From assembly GCF_025631005.1 (NCBI RefSeq), contig NZ_JAOTPL010000009.1, positions 1-64,000 of the forward strand: a DNA stretch of 64,000 nt, in the 5' to 3' direction. Numbering within the stretch: position 1 is the first letter of the stretch; every line of letters begins with the position of its first letter. Position numbers and translations under genes: made by a program. Positions 25,489-33,344 of the stretch are shown here, piece by piece. Below the pieces are notes generated by a model. That model was not told where the DNA came from. It did no database searches and saw only the letters and a list, made by a program, of their open reading frames with translations. The stretch is from Haoranjiania flava (GTDB lineage: Bacteria > Bacteroidota > Bacteroidia > Chitinophagales > Chitinophagaceae).

Positions 25489-26786
25489 TACCTCATTTTT
25501 AAAGTAGCTATGCTAAACACAACCAGTATAATGCTTACGATCCAGAAGCGTACGGATATCTTATTTTCGTGGTAACCTTTCTTCTGGTAATGATGATGCA
25601 TCGGGCTCATTAAAAATATCCGCCTGCCTTCGCCAAATTTCTTTTTGGTGTATTTGAAATAACTCACCTGTAAGATCACACTCAGATTTTCCAGCAAAAA
25701 GATGCCGCAAAAAATAGGGATCAGCAATTCTTTTCTTACAATAATCGCCAACGATGCAATGATGCCGCCCAATGCCAGGCTTCCCGTATCGCCCATAAAA
25801 ACCTGTGCTGGATAAGCATTGTACCAGAGAAAGCCGACACAGCCGCCCATGAGCGCTGCGGTGAAAATAGTAAGATCACTGATGTTGGGTATGTACATGA
25901 TGTTGAGGTAATCAGATAAAATATAATTACCGCTAACATAAATGAATATGAACATACCAAAGCCAATGATACCGCTGACTCCGCCGGCGAGGCCATCTAT
26001 ACCATCCGTTAAGTTTGCCCCGTTAGAGACAGCCACAATAATGAAAGTGACAATCAGGATGTAAACAAGCCAGGTAAACTTATCGGCACCCTCGCCCATC
26101 CACGAAATAATTTTACTGTAATTAAACTCATGGTTTTTTACAAAAGGAATGGTAGTGATGGGCTGGTTGGCTTTTACATATCTTTTCTCCCTGCCAGAAA
26201 CTTCACGCACCACTTCGTTCTGAGCAGGAACGGAATTTTGTGTAATCCCCTGCTGATTGATCACGGGCCTTTCAATCACTACATCCTGGCTGAAATACAA
26301 TGTTGACCCGATGATGATGCCGAGGCCTACCTGCCCGATGATCTTGGCCATACCGGCCAGGCCATCCTTGTCTTTCTTCTCATACCTGCCGCCGCTTTGC
26401 ATGGCCTTTTTCTTGGACCGTATTTTTAAAGTATCATCCAACAGGCCTATCACACCCATCCAAACGGTGCAGAGCAGCATAAGCTGCACGTAAACATTGG
26501 TAAGGTCTGCAAACAAAATGGTAGGCACCAGTATGGCCAATAAAATTATGATGCCGCCCATAGTAGGCGTGCCCTTTTTTTCCTGCTGTCCTTCCAGGCC
26601 GAGGTCTCTTACCTCTTCGCCTATCTGCGCACGCTTGAGTAAATTGATCAGCCTTCTGCCATAGATGGTAGCTATCAGCAATGAAAATATCAATGCCATG
26701 GATGCCCGGAACGAGATGTATTGAAATACACCCGCACCGGTGAAATCGTAATTTTCTTTTAACCAATTAAACAAATGATATAACAT
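25488..26786 (-). CDS. mraY: phospho-N-acetylmuramoyl-pentapeptide transferase
   Basis: Integral membrane enzyme that links UDP-MurNAc-pentapeptide to undecaprenyl phosphate, giving lipid I. Motifs include KKGTPTMGGIIIL (near 70), NLTDGIDGLAGG (near 258), MGDTGSLALGG (near 330) and SPMHHHYQKKG (near 395). At 432 residues it is about 70 longer than the E. coli enzyme. The extra length is a soluble insertion (about 170-240, Gln/Val/Asn-rich) between TM segments, seen in Bacteroidota homologues. It is encoded between murE and murD. Confidence 0.97.
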   Translation of the reverse strand: MLYHLFNWLKENYDFTGAGVFQYISFRASMALIFSLLIATIYGRRLINLLKRAQIGEEVRDLGLEGQQEKKGTPTMGGIIILLAILVPTILFADLTNVYVQLMLLCTVWMGVIGLLDDTLKIRSKKKAMQSGGRYEKKDKDGLAGMAKIIGQVGLGIIIGSTLYFSQDVVIERPVINQQGITQNSVPAQNEVVREVSGREKRYVKANQPITTIPFVKNHEFNYSKIISWMGEGADKFTWLVYILIVTFIIVAVSNGANLTDGIDGLAGGVSGIIGFGMFIFIYVSGNYILSDYLNIMYIPNISDLTIFTAALMGGCVGFLWYNAYPAQVFMGDTGSLALGGIIASLAIIVRKELLIPIFCGIFLLENLSVILQVSYFKYTKKKFGEGRRIFLMSPMHHHYQKKGYHENKISVRFWIVSIILVVFSIATLKMR

Positions 26787-26805
26787 GCCGGTTTATTTTT
26801 TCAAT

Positions 26806-28269
26806 TTACTTTTCTAACAATTCAAACATTTCCATTAATACTTCCCTATCATCAAAATGATTTCTCACGCCGTTTACTTCCTGGTACTTTTCATGGCCTT
26901 TTCCTGCTACAAGTATGATGTCTCCATCATTTGCGAGGCTTACGGCTGTCTTTACCGCTTCTTTCCTGTCGGCGATGCTTATAGCTTTTCTTTTGCCGGC
27001 AGTATTCAGTCCTGCTTCCATTTCCCTGATGATAACTGCAGGATCTTCGCTGCGCGGATTATCACTGGTCAGTATCACGCGGCTGCTCAGTTCAGCAGCT
27101 ACCTTAGCCATTACCGGGCGCTTGGCCTTATCCCTGTCTCCACCGCAGCCCACCACGGCGATCACCCGGCCGCCGGTTTTTTTCAGCTGGCCAATAGTTT
27201 CTAATACATTTTGCAATGCATCCGGCGTGTGTGCATAGTCTACAATGCCGATAATATTTCTTTTGCTTACGATATAGTCAAACCTGCCTTCCGCACTGGT
27301 AAGCATACTCAATATGCGCAACACCTCCTCGCTATCTTCACCGGCAGATATAGCTGTACCGAAGACAGCCAGTATGTTGTAGGCATTGAACTCCCCAATA
27401 AGCCTGAAATGCACCTCACGGTTATTCACAAGCATCACAAGGCCTGTTAATGCATTCTCCAGGATTTTTCCTTTGAAATCTGCCATAGTATGGAGGCTGT
27501 ATGTGCGCTTTGTGGCCTTTGTGTTTTGCAGCATTACACTGCCACGCTTATCATCTATGTTGGTGAGTGCAAATGCGACTGAAGGCAATTGGTCAAAGAA
27601 TTTTTTCTTTACTTTTATGTACTCATCAAATGTTTTATGGTAGTCCAGATGGTCGTGAGTAATGTTGGTAAAAATACCGCCTGCAAAGCTGAGCCCTGTG
27701 GTCCTGTGCTGGTGTATAGCATGGCTGCTGCACTCCATAAATACATGCGTACAACCTTCCTGCTGCATACGTTGCAACAAAGCGTTCAGGCTGATGGCGT
27801 CCGGCGTGGTATGTGTAGCCGGTATCACTTCTTGTCCTATCTTATTTTCCACTGTACTTACCAACCCGCATTTATATCCCAGCCCTGTGAATAGTTTATA
27901 CAGGATTGTAGCTACGGTAGTTTTGCCATTCGTACCTGTAATGCCATACAGCTTTATTTCAGAAGACGGATGCTGGTAAAAATTCCCTGCTACCAAAGCC
28001 GCAGCTTCCTGTGTATCTTTCACCTGTACATACACAATATTTTCCTGCACTACCTGCGGCAGCTTTTCACAGAATACAGCAACAGCGCCGTTTTCAACAG
28101 CCTTGCCTATAAAATCGTGGCCGTCAGACACGGCGCCTCTGATGGCTATAAACGCAGTACCGTCAGAAACCTTACGGGAGTCGAGTTGCAGATCTTTTAC
28201 CTGCACACCGGCATCACCCGCCAGTTTAACGGTTGGTATATGGTGCAATATGTCTCTAAGTGTCTTCAA
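26806..28269 (-). CDS. murE: UDP-MurNAc-tripeptide synthetase (meso-DAP adding)
   Basis: Cytoplasmic Mur ligase adding the third stem residue. The 487 residues contain the P-loop ITGTNGKTTVATIL (near 110), CGGDRDKAKRP (near 370) and TSDNPRSEDP (near 398). The DNPR motif is the specificity marker for meso-diaminopimelate. The start codon is TTG at 28269: an in-frame stop (the ftsI TAA itself) lies one codon further upstream, and translation from TTG gives the conserved MKTLRDIL opening. It follows ftsI by 3 bases. Confidence 0.97.
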   Translation of the reverse strand: MKTLRDILHHIPTVKLAGDAGVQVKDLQLDSRKVSDGTAFIAIRGAVSDGHDFIGKAVENGAVAVFCEKLPQVVQENIVYVQVKDTQEAAALVAGNFYQHPSSEIKLYGITGTNGKTTVATILYKLFTGLGYKCGLVSTVENKIGQEVIPATHTTPDAISLNALLQRMQQEGCTHVFMECSSHAIHQHRTTGLSFAGGIFTNITHDHLDYHKTFDEYIKVKKKFFDQLPSVAFALTNIDDKRGSVMLQNTKATKRTYSLHTMADFKGKILENALTGLVMLVNNREVHFRLIGEFNAYNILAVFGTAISAGEDSEEVLRILSMLTSAEGRFDYIVSKRNIIGIVDYAHTPDALQNVLETIGQLKKTGGRVIAVVGCGGDRDKAKRPVMAKVAAELSSRVILTSDNPRSEDPAVIIREMEAGLNTAGKRKAISIADRKEAVKTAVSLANDGDIILVAGKGHEKYQEVNGVRNHFDDREVLMEMFELLEK

Positions 28270-28272
28270 CGG

Positions 28273-30396
28273 TTAATTCAATAATAATTTTATTTGTTGC
28301 CCTGATTCCACAGGATCTCCCATAGCTATGGATTGCGAAGTAACTTTCCCTACTCCATCTATAAATACTTTCAGCCCTTTGCTCTCGCACAGGTACAAAG
28401 CATCTTTCAACCCAAGGCCAACAAGGTTGGGCATCTTATTCCCTTTCAGGTAATTCAGGTTTTTCAATACAGGCTTTTCATAACCATGCACCAGCGCAAA
28501 CTGTTTTTGTACGGTTGCAGAATCCACGTAATTGATGCCCAGTGTCTTGAATATGGTATGCAGGTCATGCACGCCGCCCGCGAAATAATAGTTGGATGAT
28601 TCCGCTTTTAAACTGTCTAAACCATGATCCTTTTCATTGCCATCCCTCCGCACGTACATCGTATACAGCCGCTGTGCAATTTCTTTAAACACAGGCCCGG
28701 CCACTGCAGCACCATAATATTTGGCCGCGCGCGGTTTGTTGATGATCACTACAACGCAGGTATATTCCGGCTTTTCAGCGGGAAAATATCCGGCAAACGA
28801 CGATTGGTAAATGCCTGCATTGTAGCCCAGCTTTCCCTGAGCCACCAAAGCAGTACCGGTTTTGCCTGCCACTTTAAAAGGCACATCGCGCAACAGCCTG
28901 TAGCCTGTGCCACCTTCAATATTGCACACACCTTCCAGCATGGCCTGTAATTTATTCACCACTTCGGGAGAACAAATAGTTCTTACTTCATGCGGGTACT
29001 TTTTTTCTATTACCACACCATCGCTGGCAATGGCATCTACGAGATAAGGCCGCATCATTTTACCATTATTGGCCACGGTATTGTACAGCATGGCGGTATG
29101 CAGCGGTGATATGGTAAGGCTGTAGCCAAATGCCATCCAGGGCAATGTTGTTGCACTCCATGTAGATGAGCCGGGCAGATGTATCACGGGATTGCGTTCG
29201 CCTACCAGGTCTATACCTGTTTTTTCTGCAAAGCCCATGTTCTTTAAATGATCAATAAACAATGCAGGGTTGGCGCCGTAAGCATTATACACCAGCTTGG
29301 CGCTTGCTACGTTAGAGCTCATCTCAAATGCTTTTTTCACACTGGCCACATGCCCGTGGTTCTCACTGTCGTATACGGTGCGTTTATTTATCAGCCAGCG
29401 GCCGCCTTCCATGTCAATGGATTTGCCGGTATCGGTCTTGCCATCTTCGAGCACAGCCAGCATAGAGGCAAGCTTAAAAGTAGAGCCCGGCTCTGTAGGT
29501 GTAATGGCATTGTTGTATATTTCGGCATAATTGCCGTTGGGTGTCCTGTCGAGGTTTGCAATGGCCTTTACTTTGCCGGTTTTTACTTCCATCACAATGG
29601 CAGTGCCTTTCTGGGCTTCGTTTTCCTGCATCATCTTCATCAGCGCATTCTCTACAATTTCCTGCATTTTTATATCAATGGTCGTGATGATGTCCTTGCC
29701 GTCTTCGGGGTCAATTTCGTTGGCGTTTTCCACAGGTACCGCAACACCGCCGGCAATAAAGCGCACCAGCCTTCTGCCTTCTTTTCCTTTAAGGATGGAA
29801 TCGTAGGTAAGTTCCAAGCCTACATTGGAACTGTTTTCCCTGTTAAGGCCTATTGTCCTGAAAGCCAGCATGCCGTAGGGGTTCAGACGTATGTTTTTTA
29901 CTTCGGGTATAAATCCGCTTTTGTTGCGCCCTTCTCTTACCAGGGGAAGTTTCAGTAGTTTCTGGTAATCCCTGAAATTTACTTTTTTTAATAAGGAATA
30001 ATACCTGAGCTCCTTGTTGTATCCGTATTCCAGCTCCTGCCTGTAGTCGCTTGCCCTTTTTTGAGGGAACAATATAGCAAGATGGTGGCACAAGGAATCC
30101 AGGTTTTCCCTGAAACGTTTGCCGTTCTTTTCCCTTAAACCATCAGCAGCAAAATCTATATAAATATCAAACTGCGGTATGCTGGTGCTGAGCATCTGCC
30201 CGTCCTGGCTGTAAATGGTGCCGCGCGAGGCATCGAGCATCTGCATCTTCTGGTGCAGGCTGTCGCTCATGCTTTTCCAGTAATCTCCCTGTGCGCTCTG
30301 TATGTAAAAAGCTTTGCCCACTACAGCCACACAGATCAGTATGATCAGGAGATAGGCCAGGTAGACCCTTGATAATATGACGTTCTTTACTTCCAT
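28273..30396 (-). CDS. ftsI: septal transpeptidase FtsI (PBP3) with PASTA domain
   Basis: Membrane-anchored class B penicillin-binding protein that cross-links septal peptidoglycan. The 707 residues have an N-terminal TM (~8-30), a dimerisation/pedestal domain, and a transpeptidase with SxxK in GSTFKLASM (near 305), SSN near 360 and KTGTA near 510. One PASTA domain occupies the C terminus (NKMPNLVGLGLKDALYLC onwards). Single-PASTA FtsI proteins are common in Bacteroidota. The ATG at 30396 avoids the overlap with ftsL that an upstream in-frame codon would create. AGGAG lies about 16 bases upstream. Confidence 0.96.
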   Translation of the reverse strand: MEVKNVILSRVYLAYLLIILICVAVVGKAFYIQSAQGDYWKSMSDSLHQKMQMLDASRGTIYSQDGQMLSTSIPQFDIYIDFAADGLREKNGKRFRENLDSLCHHLAILFPQKRASDYRQELEYGYNKELRYYSLLKKVNFRDYQKLLKLPLVREGRNKSGFIPEVKNIRLNPYGMLAFRTIGLNRENSSNVGLELTYDSILKGKEGRRLVRFIAGGVAVPVENANEIDPEDGKDIITTIDIKMQEIVENALMKMMQENEAQKGTAIVMEVKTGKVKAIANLDRTPNGNYAEIYNNAITPTEPGSTFKLASMLAVLEDGKTDTGKSIDMEGGRWLINKRTVYDSENHGHVASVKKAFEMSSNVASAKLVYNAYGANPALFIDHLKNMGFAEKTGIDLVGERNPVIHLPGSSTWSATTLPWMAFGYSLTISPLHTAMLYNTVANNGKMMRPYLVDAIASDGVVIEKKYPHEVRTICSPEVVNKLQAMLEGVCNIEGGTGYRLLRDVPFKVAGKTGTALVAQGKLGYNAGIYQSSFAGYFPAEKPEYTCVVVIINKPRAAKYYGAAVAGPVFKEIAQRLYTMYVRRDGNEKDHGLDSLKAESSNYYFAGGVHDLHTIFKTLGINYVDSATVQKQFALVHGYEKPVLKNLNYLKGNKMPNLVGLGLKDALYLCESKGLKVFIDGVGKVTSQSIAMGDPVESGQQIKLLLN

Positions 30397-30406
30397 TTTT
30401 ACACCG

Positions 30407-30742
30407 TTACTCCTGCGAGTAAGCCCTGTGCCTTTCAATCATTTTTATATGTACCGGTTGTTTATCGCTCAGGCTCAGGCCCATAGGCTCTGCTGCCTTT
30501 ATGAGCTCTGACTCCCTGGTTTTATACATCAGTTCACTTTTCAGTGTTTTATATTCATACTCCAGCTCTACCAGCTTTTTATTGGTCCTGCTTATTTCTC
30601 TTATGCTCTTGTCTGCCTGGTGGCCGTTGGCAATGTAGATCACGGTAAGAAAGCCAAGGAACAAAAAGAAGCCTATGTTTTCCACTATCCAGTTGTACCT
30701 GAATAATTTCTTGAACTCAATAATTTTTTTTCTTTTCTCCAT
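30407..30742 (-). CDS. ftsL: FtsL-like cell division protein
   Basis: A 111-residue bitopic membrane protein between rsmH and ftsI, exactly where ftsL lies in dcw clusters. A Lys-rich cytoplasmic start (MEKRKKIIEFKKLFR) precedes one TM (about 20-42), then a heptad-rich coiled coil (about 45-85; KLVELEYEYKTLKSEL). The ATG at 30742 is chosen; a TTG 13 codons upstream is the only way to lengthen it and would overlap rsmH. The family diverges strongly in sequence, so the name rests on topology and position. Confidence 0.8.
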   Translation of the reverse strand: MEKRKKIIEFKKLFRYNWIVENIGFFLFLGFLTVIYIANGHQADKSIREISRTNKKLVELEYEYKTLKSELMYKTRESELIKAAEPMGLSLSDKQPVHIKMIERHRAYSQE

Positions 30743-30764
30743 TACATCCTTACTTAGCTCAGAC

Positions 30765-31673
30765 TTATATTTTTTCTGCAACCCTTAGCCTGGCGCTGCG
30801 GCTGCGGCTGTTGTTACTAATCTCTTGCTGTGACGGCGCCACCGGTTTCCTGGTAATTACCTTTAGCGGGTTTTGAAATGTGGAATTAAACAACGGGTTT
30901 TTATCAACCACATCAAAGGTGCCCTGTTTAAAAAAGTTTTTCACCATCCTGTCTTCGAGGGAGTGAAAAGTAATGATCGCGCACCTGCCCCCGCTGTTCA
31001 GCAATTCGGGCACCTGAGACAGTAATTCCTGCAATACTTTCAGCTCTTCATTCACTTCAATGCGCAAAGCCTGGAATACCTGTGCAAAATATTTATTAGG
31101 ATTACCTTTAACCATGGGCGCTACCAGGCTCTTGAAGCCGTTAATACTTGCGAGCGCGGTAGCAGTTCTTTTTTCTACTATATGCCTGGCCAATGTTCTG
31201 GCGTTGGTCACTTCTCCGTATTTACTAAAAATATCCTGCAAAGTTTTTTCATCGTTGTGCATCAATACATGCATGGCGGTAGTTTCATTACGCTTATCCA
31301 TACGCATATCCAGCGGCCCGTCAAACCTGGTAGAGAAACCGCGTTCGGCTTCGTTGAACTGAAAACTGCTGACACCCAGGTCAGCAAGTATTCCATCTAC
31401 CTTATCTATGTCATTCACTTTCAGGAAACGGCTGATATACCGGAAATTCTGGGAAATGAACAAGACACGATCATCATGCGGGATATTTTTCCTGGCATCT
31501 TCATCCTGGTCGAAAGCCACAAGCCTGCCCTGTGTTCCCAGCTTTTCTAAAATGCCACGGCTGTGCCCGCCACCGCCAAACGTACAATCTACGTAAGTGC
31601 CCCCGGTTCTTATATTCAGATTATCAATGGTTTCCCTGAACAGTACCGGAATATGATAATCGTTTCCATACAT
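30765..31673 (-). CDS. rsmH: 16S rRNA (cytosine1402-N4)-methyltransferase
   Basis: Class I SAM-dependent enzyme (formerly MraW) methylating C1402 in the 30S P site. The 302 residues contain the SAM motif TFGGGGHSRGIL (near 31-42), DGILADLGVSSFQ (near 103) and TFHSLEDRMVKNFF (near 237). It is second in the dcw cluster, 17 bases after mraZ. Length and motifs fit the family closely. Confidence 0.97.
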   Translation of the reverse strand: MYGNDYHIPVLFRETIDNLNIRTGGTYVDCTFGGGGHSRGILEKLGTQGRLVAFDQDEDARKNIPHDDRVLFISQNFRYISRFLKVNDIDKVDGILADLGVSSFQFNEAERGFSTRFDGPLDMRMDKRNETTAMHVLMHNDEKTLQDIFSKYGEVTNARTLARHIVEKRTATALASINGFKSLVAPMVKGNPNKYFAQVFQALRIEVNEELKVLQELLSQVPELLNSGGRCAIITFHSLEDRMVKNFFKQGTFDVVDKNPLFNSTFQNPLKVITRKPVAPSQQEISNNSRSRSARLRVAEKI

Positions 31674-31690
31674 CTGCAGTTATTTTTTAT

Positions 31691-32137
31691 TTACACACCA
31701 CTAAACAATTCCGATGCAAGGCTTTCCATGCTTGCCATCTGTGCTTCCACATATTTGTCCTTAGCTTCTTTATCCCATATCTCCACTTTATTGCCCTGCG
31801 CCCAGAATACCACGTCCTTTGAAAGGCCGGCATATTCCTGTAAATGCTTTGGCATCAACAGCCTGCCTGCGCTATCAGGTTCTACAATAGCAATCCCGTC
31901 TAAAAAAAGCCTTTTGAACTGCTGCACTTTCGGATTAAAATCATTCATGCCGTCTAATTTCTGGCGCATTACACTCCATTGGCTCTGCAAATACAGCGTG
32001 AGGCAGTTGTTCATGCCACGTTTGATCACGAAAGACGACTCATCCTGTTCCTCCAACTGGCGGCGGAACTCGGCCGGGATCATCATCCTGCCTTTTGTAT
32101 CCATAGTAACCTTATATTCGCCGAAAATGCTTGACAT
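31691..32137 (-). CDS. mraZ: transcriptional regulator MraZ
   Basis: DNA-binding regulator that autoregulates the dcw cluster. The 148 residues hold two AbrB-like repeats: FGEYKVTMDTKGRMMIPAEF (residues ~5-24) and EPDSAGRLLMPKHLQEY (near 80-96). The ATG at 32137 starts the conserved domain; an upstream in-frame codon would run through the promoter. Two perfect MraZ-type repeats lie 40-60 bases upstream, supporting autoregulation. Confidence 0.97.
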   Translation of the reverse strand: MSSIFGEYKVTMDTKGRMMIPAEFRRQLEEQDESSFVIKRGMNNCLTLYLQSQWSVMRQKLDGMNDFNPKVQQFKRLFLDGIAIVEPDSAGRLLMPKHLQEYAGLSKDVVFWAQGNKVEIWDKEAKDKYVEAQMASMESLASELFSGV

Positions 32138-32176
32138 GAAGGAAATTGATTTTATCAGTACAAAATAACACAATTT

Positions 32177-32196
32177 CCCACTTTTTACCACTTTTT
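32177..32196 (-). promoter_or_regulatory. MraZ operator (tandem AAAAAGTGG repeats)
   Basis: On the minus strand AAAAAGTGGT (32196-32187) is followed directly by AAAAAGTGGG (32186-32177): two direct repeats of 10 bases. This matches the known MraZ recognition pattern of spaced GTGG/TGGG direct repeats. It lies upstream of mraZ, followed by a TATTTTG-like -7 element near 32160-32167. Autorepression of the whole cluster is the expected consequence. Confidence 0.75.
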
Positions 32197-32209
32197 GAGC
32201 AGGCGTTTT

Positions 32210-32309
32210 TTATCCACAAATACAAAACAGCTGAATCCTAATAGACATAAGGCATTCAGCTAAATTAATGAAAAAGCTATGTGCAAATAATGTGCATAAA
32301 TGTGGATAA
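32210..32309. promoter_or_regulatory. cluster of DnaA-box-like sites upstream of mraZ
   Basis: TTATCCACA at 32210-32218 is a perfect DnaA box. TGTGGATAA at 32301-32309 is a second perfect one in the opposite orientation. TGTGCATAA at 32291-32299, exactly 10 bases away, is a one-mismatch site, and a weaker TGTGCAAATAA precedes it at 32280. This non-coding stretch also holds GCTGAATCC/GGCATTCAGC half-repeats. It could mediate DnaA control of the dcw cluster or titrate DnaA. Confidence 0.45.
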
Positions 32310-32384
32310 CAGCAGTAAAAATACAAACTAAATACACAAAGACACTGTATAATACAGACTTATGAAGCTTTATTGTGTGCAGAA

Positions 32385-33170
32385 TTAGTAGCTTGAACAA
32401 AAACCATTGTTAACAAGTAGTTGTTCACTAATCAACAATTTTACTTCGCTAAGATTTATAAATACTTTGTTTGATAAGTTTTTTTTGAACTTTTGTCATA
32501 TTTTTTCTGCCGGGCTTAACTCCGGGCTGTGCAATAGGGTAAATTCAGCAGGAAGCTTTTGCTAGTCGATAGGTGAAAATGCTCCATAAAGATAGGTACT
32601 TTAAGATAGGTACTTTGGAATACTTATTGAAAAGGGCATATGGGCTTTACGCCTTTGCTGTTAGCTTCCTGCCGTTTTTAGTGAACAACCCGAACTTGCA
32701 TTCATCCTGAAAATAAAGATTACTTAGCGATAATGTTGCTTTACTTCGCCCGGTGGCTTCTCTACCGATGCAATCAAAGTTTTTTAAAATCCTCTACCTT
32801 GTCCTGATCTTTGCTGACATGGGATTTTCTTGCTACTTTCGTTTTGGCGCCAAACTTTAGTATGCAGTATTTCAATAGTGTATTGTATTTTACTTCTTTG
32901 TTGAATTTTTTTTCCCATTGCTTGAGCGCTACAAAGCCTGTTAGCCCGTTGTTAGGGGTCATGCAGCACCCTAGACAATGCTTCATGTTCGGCTTGGGTG
33001 AATACTGAGGGTTTAAACCCTTTGCGGTTATGGGATAGCAAAGACTCAAGGCCGCCGTTTTTGTAAGAGGCCCTCCAGTTATGTGTCGTCTGGCTGCCTG
33101 CGCCAATACGCTCCATGAGTGCACGTTTAGAAATACCCGTTTGCCCTTCCTTTTTTATTTCTATAAGCAT
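32385..33170 (-). pseudogene. decayed IS630-family transposase
   Basis: Conceptual translation across several frameshifts gives an IS630-type protein. The HTH start is MLIEIKKEGQTGISKRALM with LESLLSHNRKGFKP. A shifted frame gives NNGLTGFVALKQWEKKFNKE and VARKSHVSKDQDKVEDFKK. Next come YFQDECKFGLFTKNGRKL (first catalytic Asp region), then GVKPICPFQ and VFQSTYLYGAFSP. The end is HSPELSPAEKI and FKKNLSNKVFINLSEV. At least four frame changes, in-frame stops and a 14-base direct duplication (AAAGTACCTATCTT twice, near 32596-32623) are present. An internal deletion removes the second catalytic Asp region, so it is inactive. Terminal inverted repeats were not identified. Confidence 0.85.
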
Positions 33171-33344
33171 CTTTATGCGGGGAACAAATAGACTGTGCTA
33201 CTTTAAGCAATTTACAAAGCATGGTTAAATCTTCTTTTACGGGTATTACTAACCTGTTAAGAAATTATGAAATGGTCAAATTCGGGATTATTGAAAAGAC
33301 CATGTGGTCAAAAAATGGTAATGAGATTCCGAATAAAATTACAG

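Noticed and set aside
32210..32309. Replication origin at the DnaA boxes
   Set aside because: Only three or four boxes, no dnaA or dnaN nearby, and the genes on both sides run in the same direction, so a DnaA-controlled promoter is a simpler reading.
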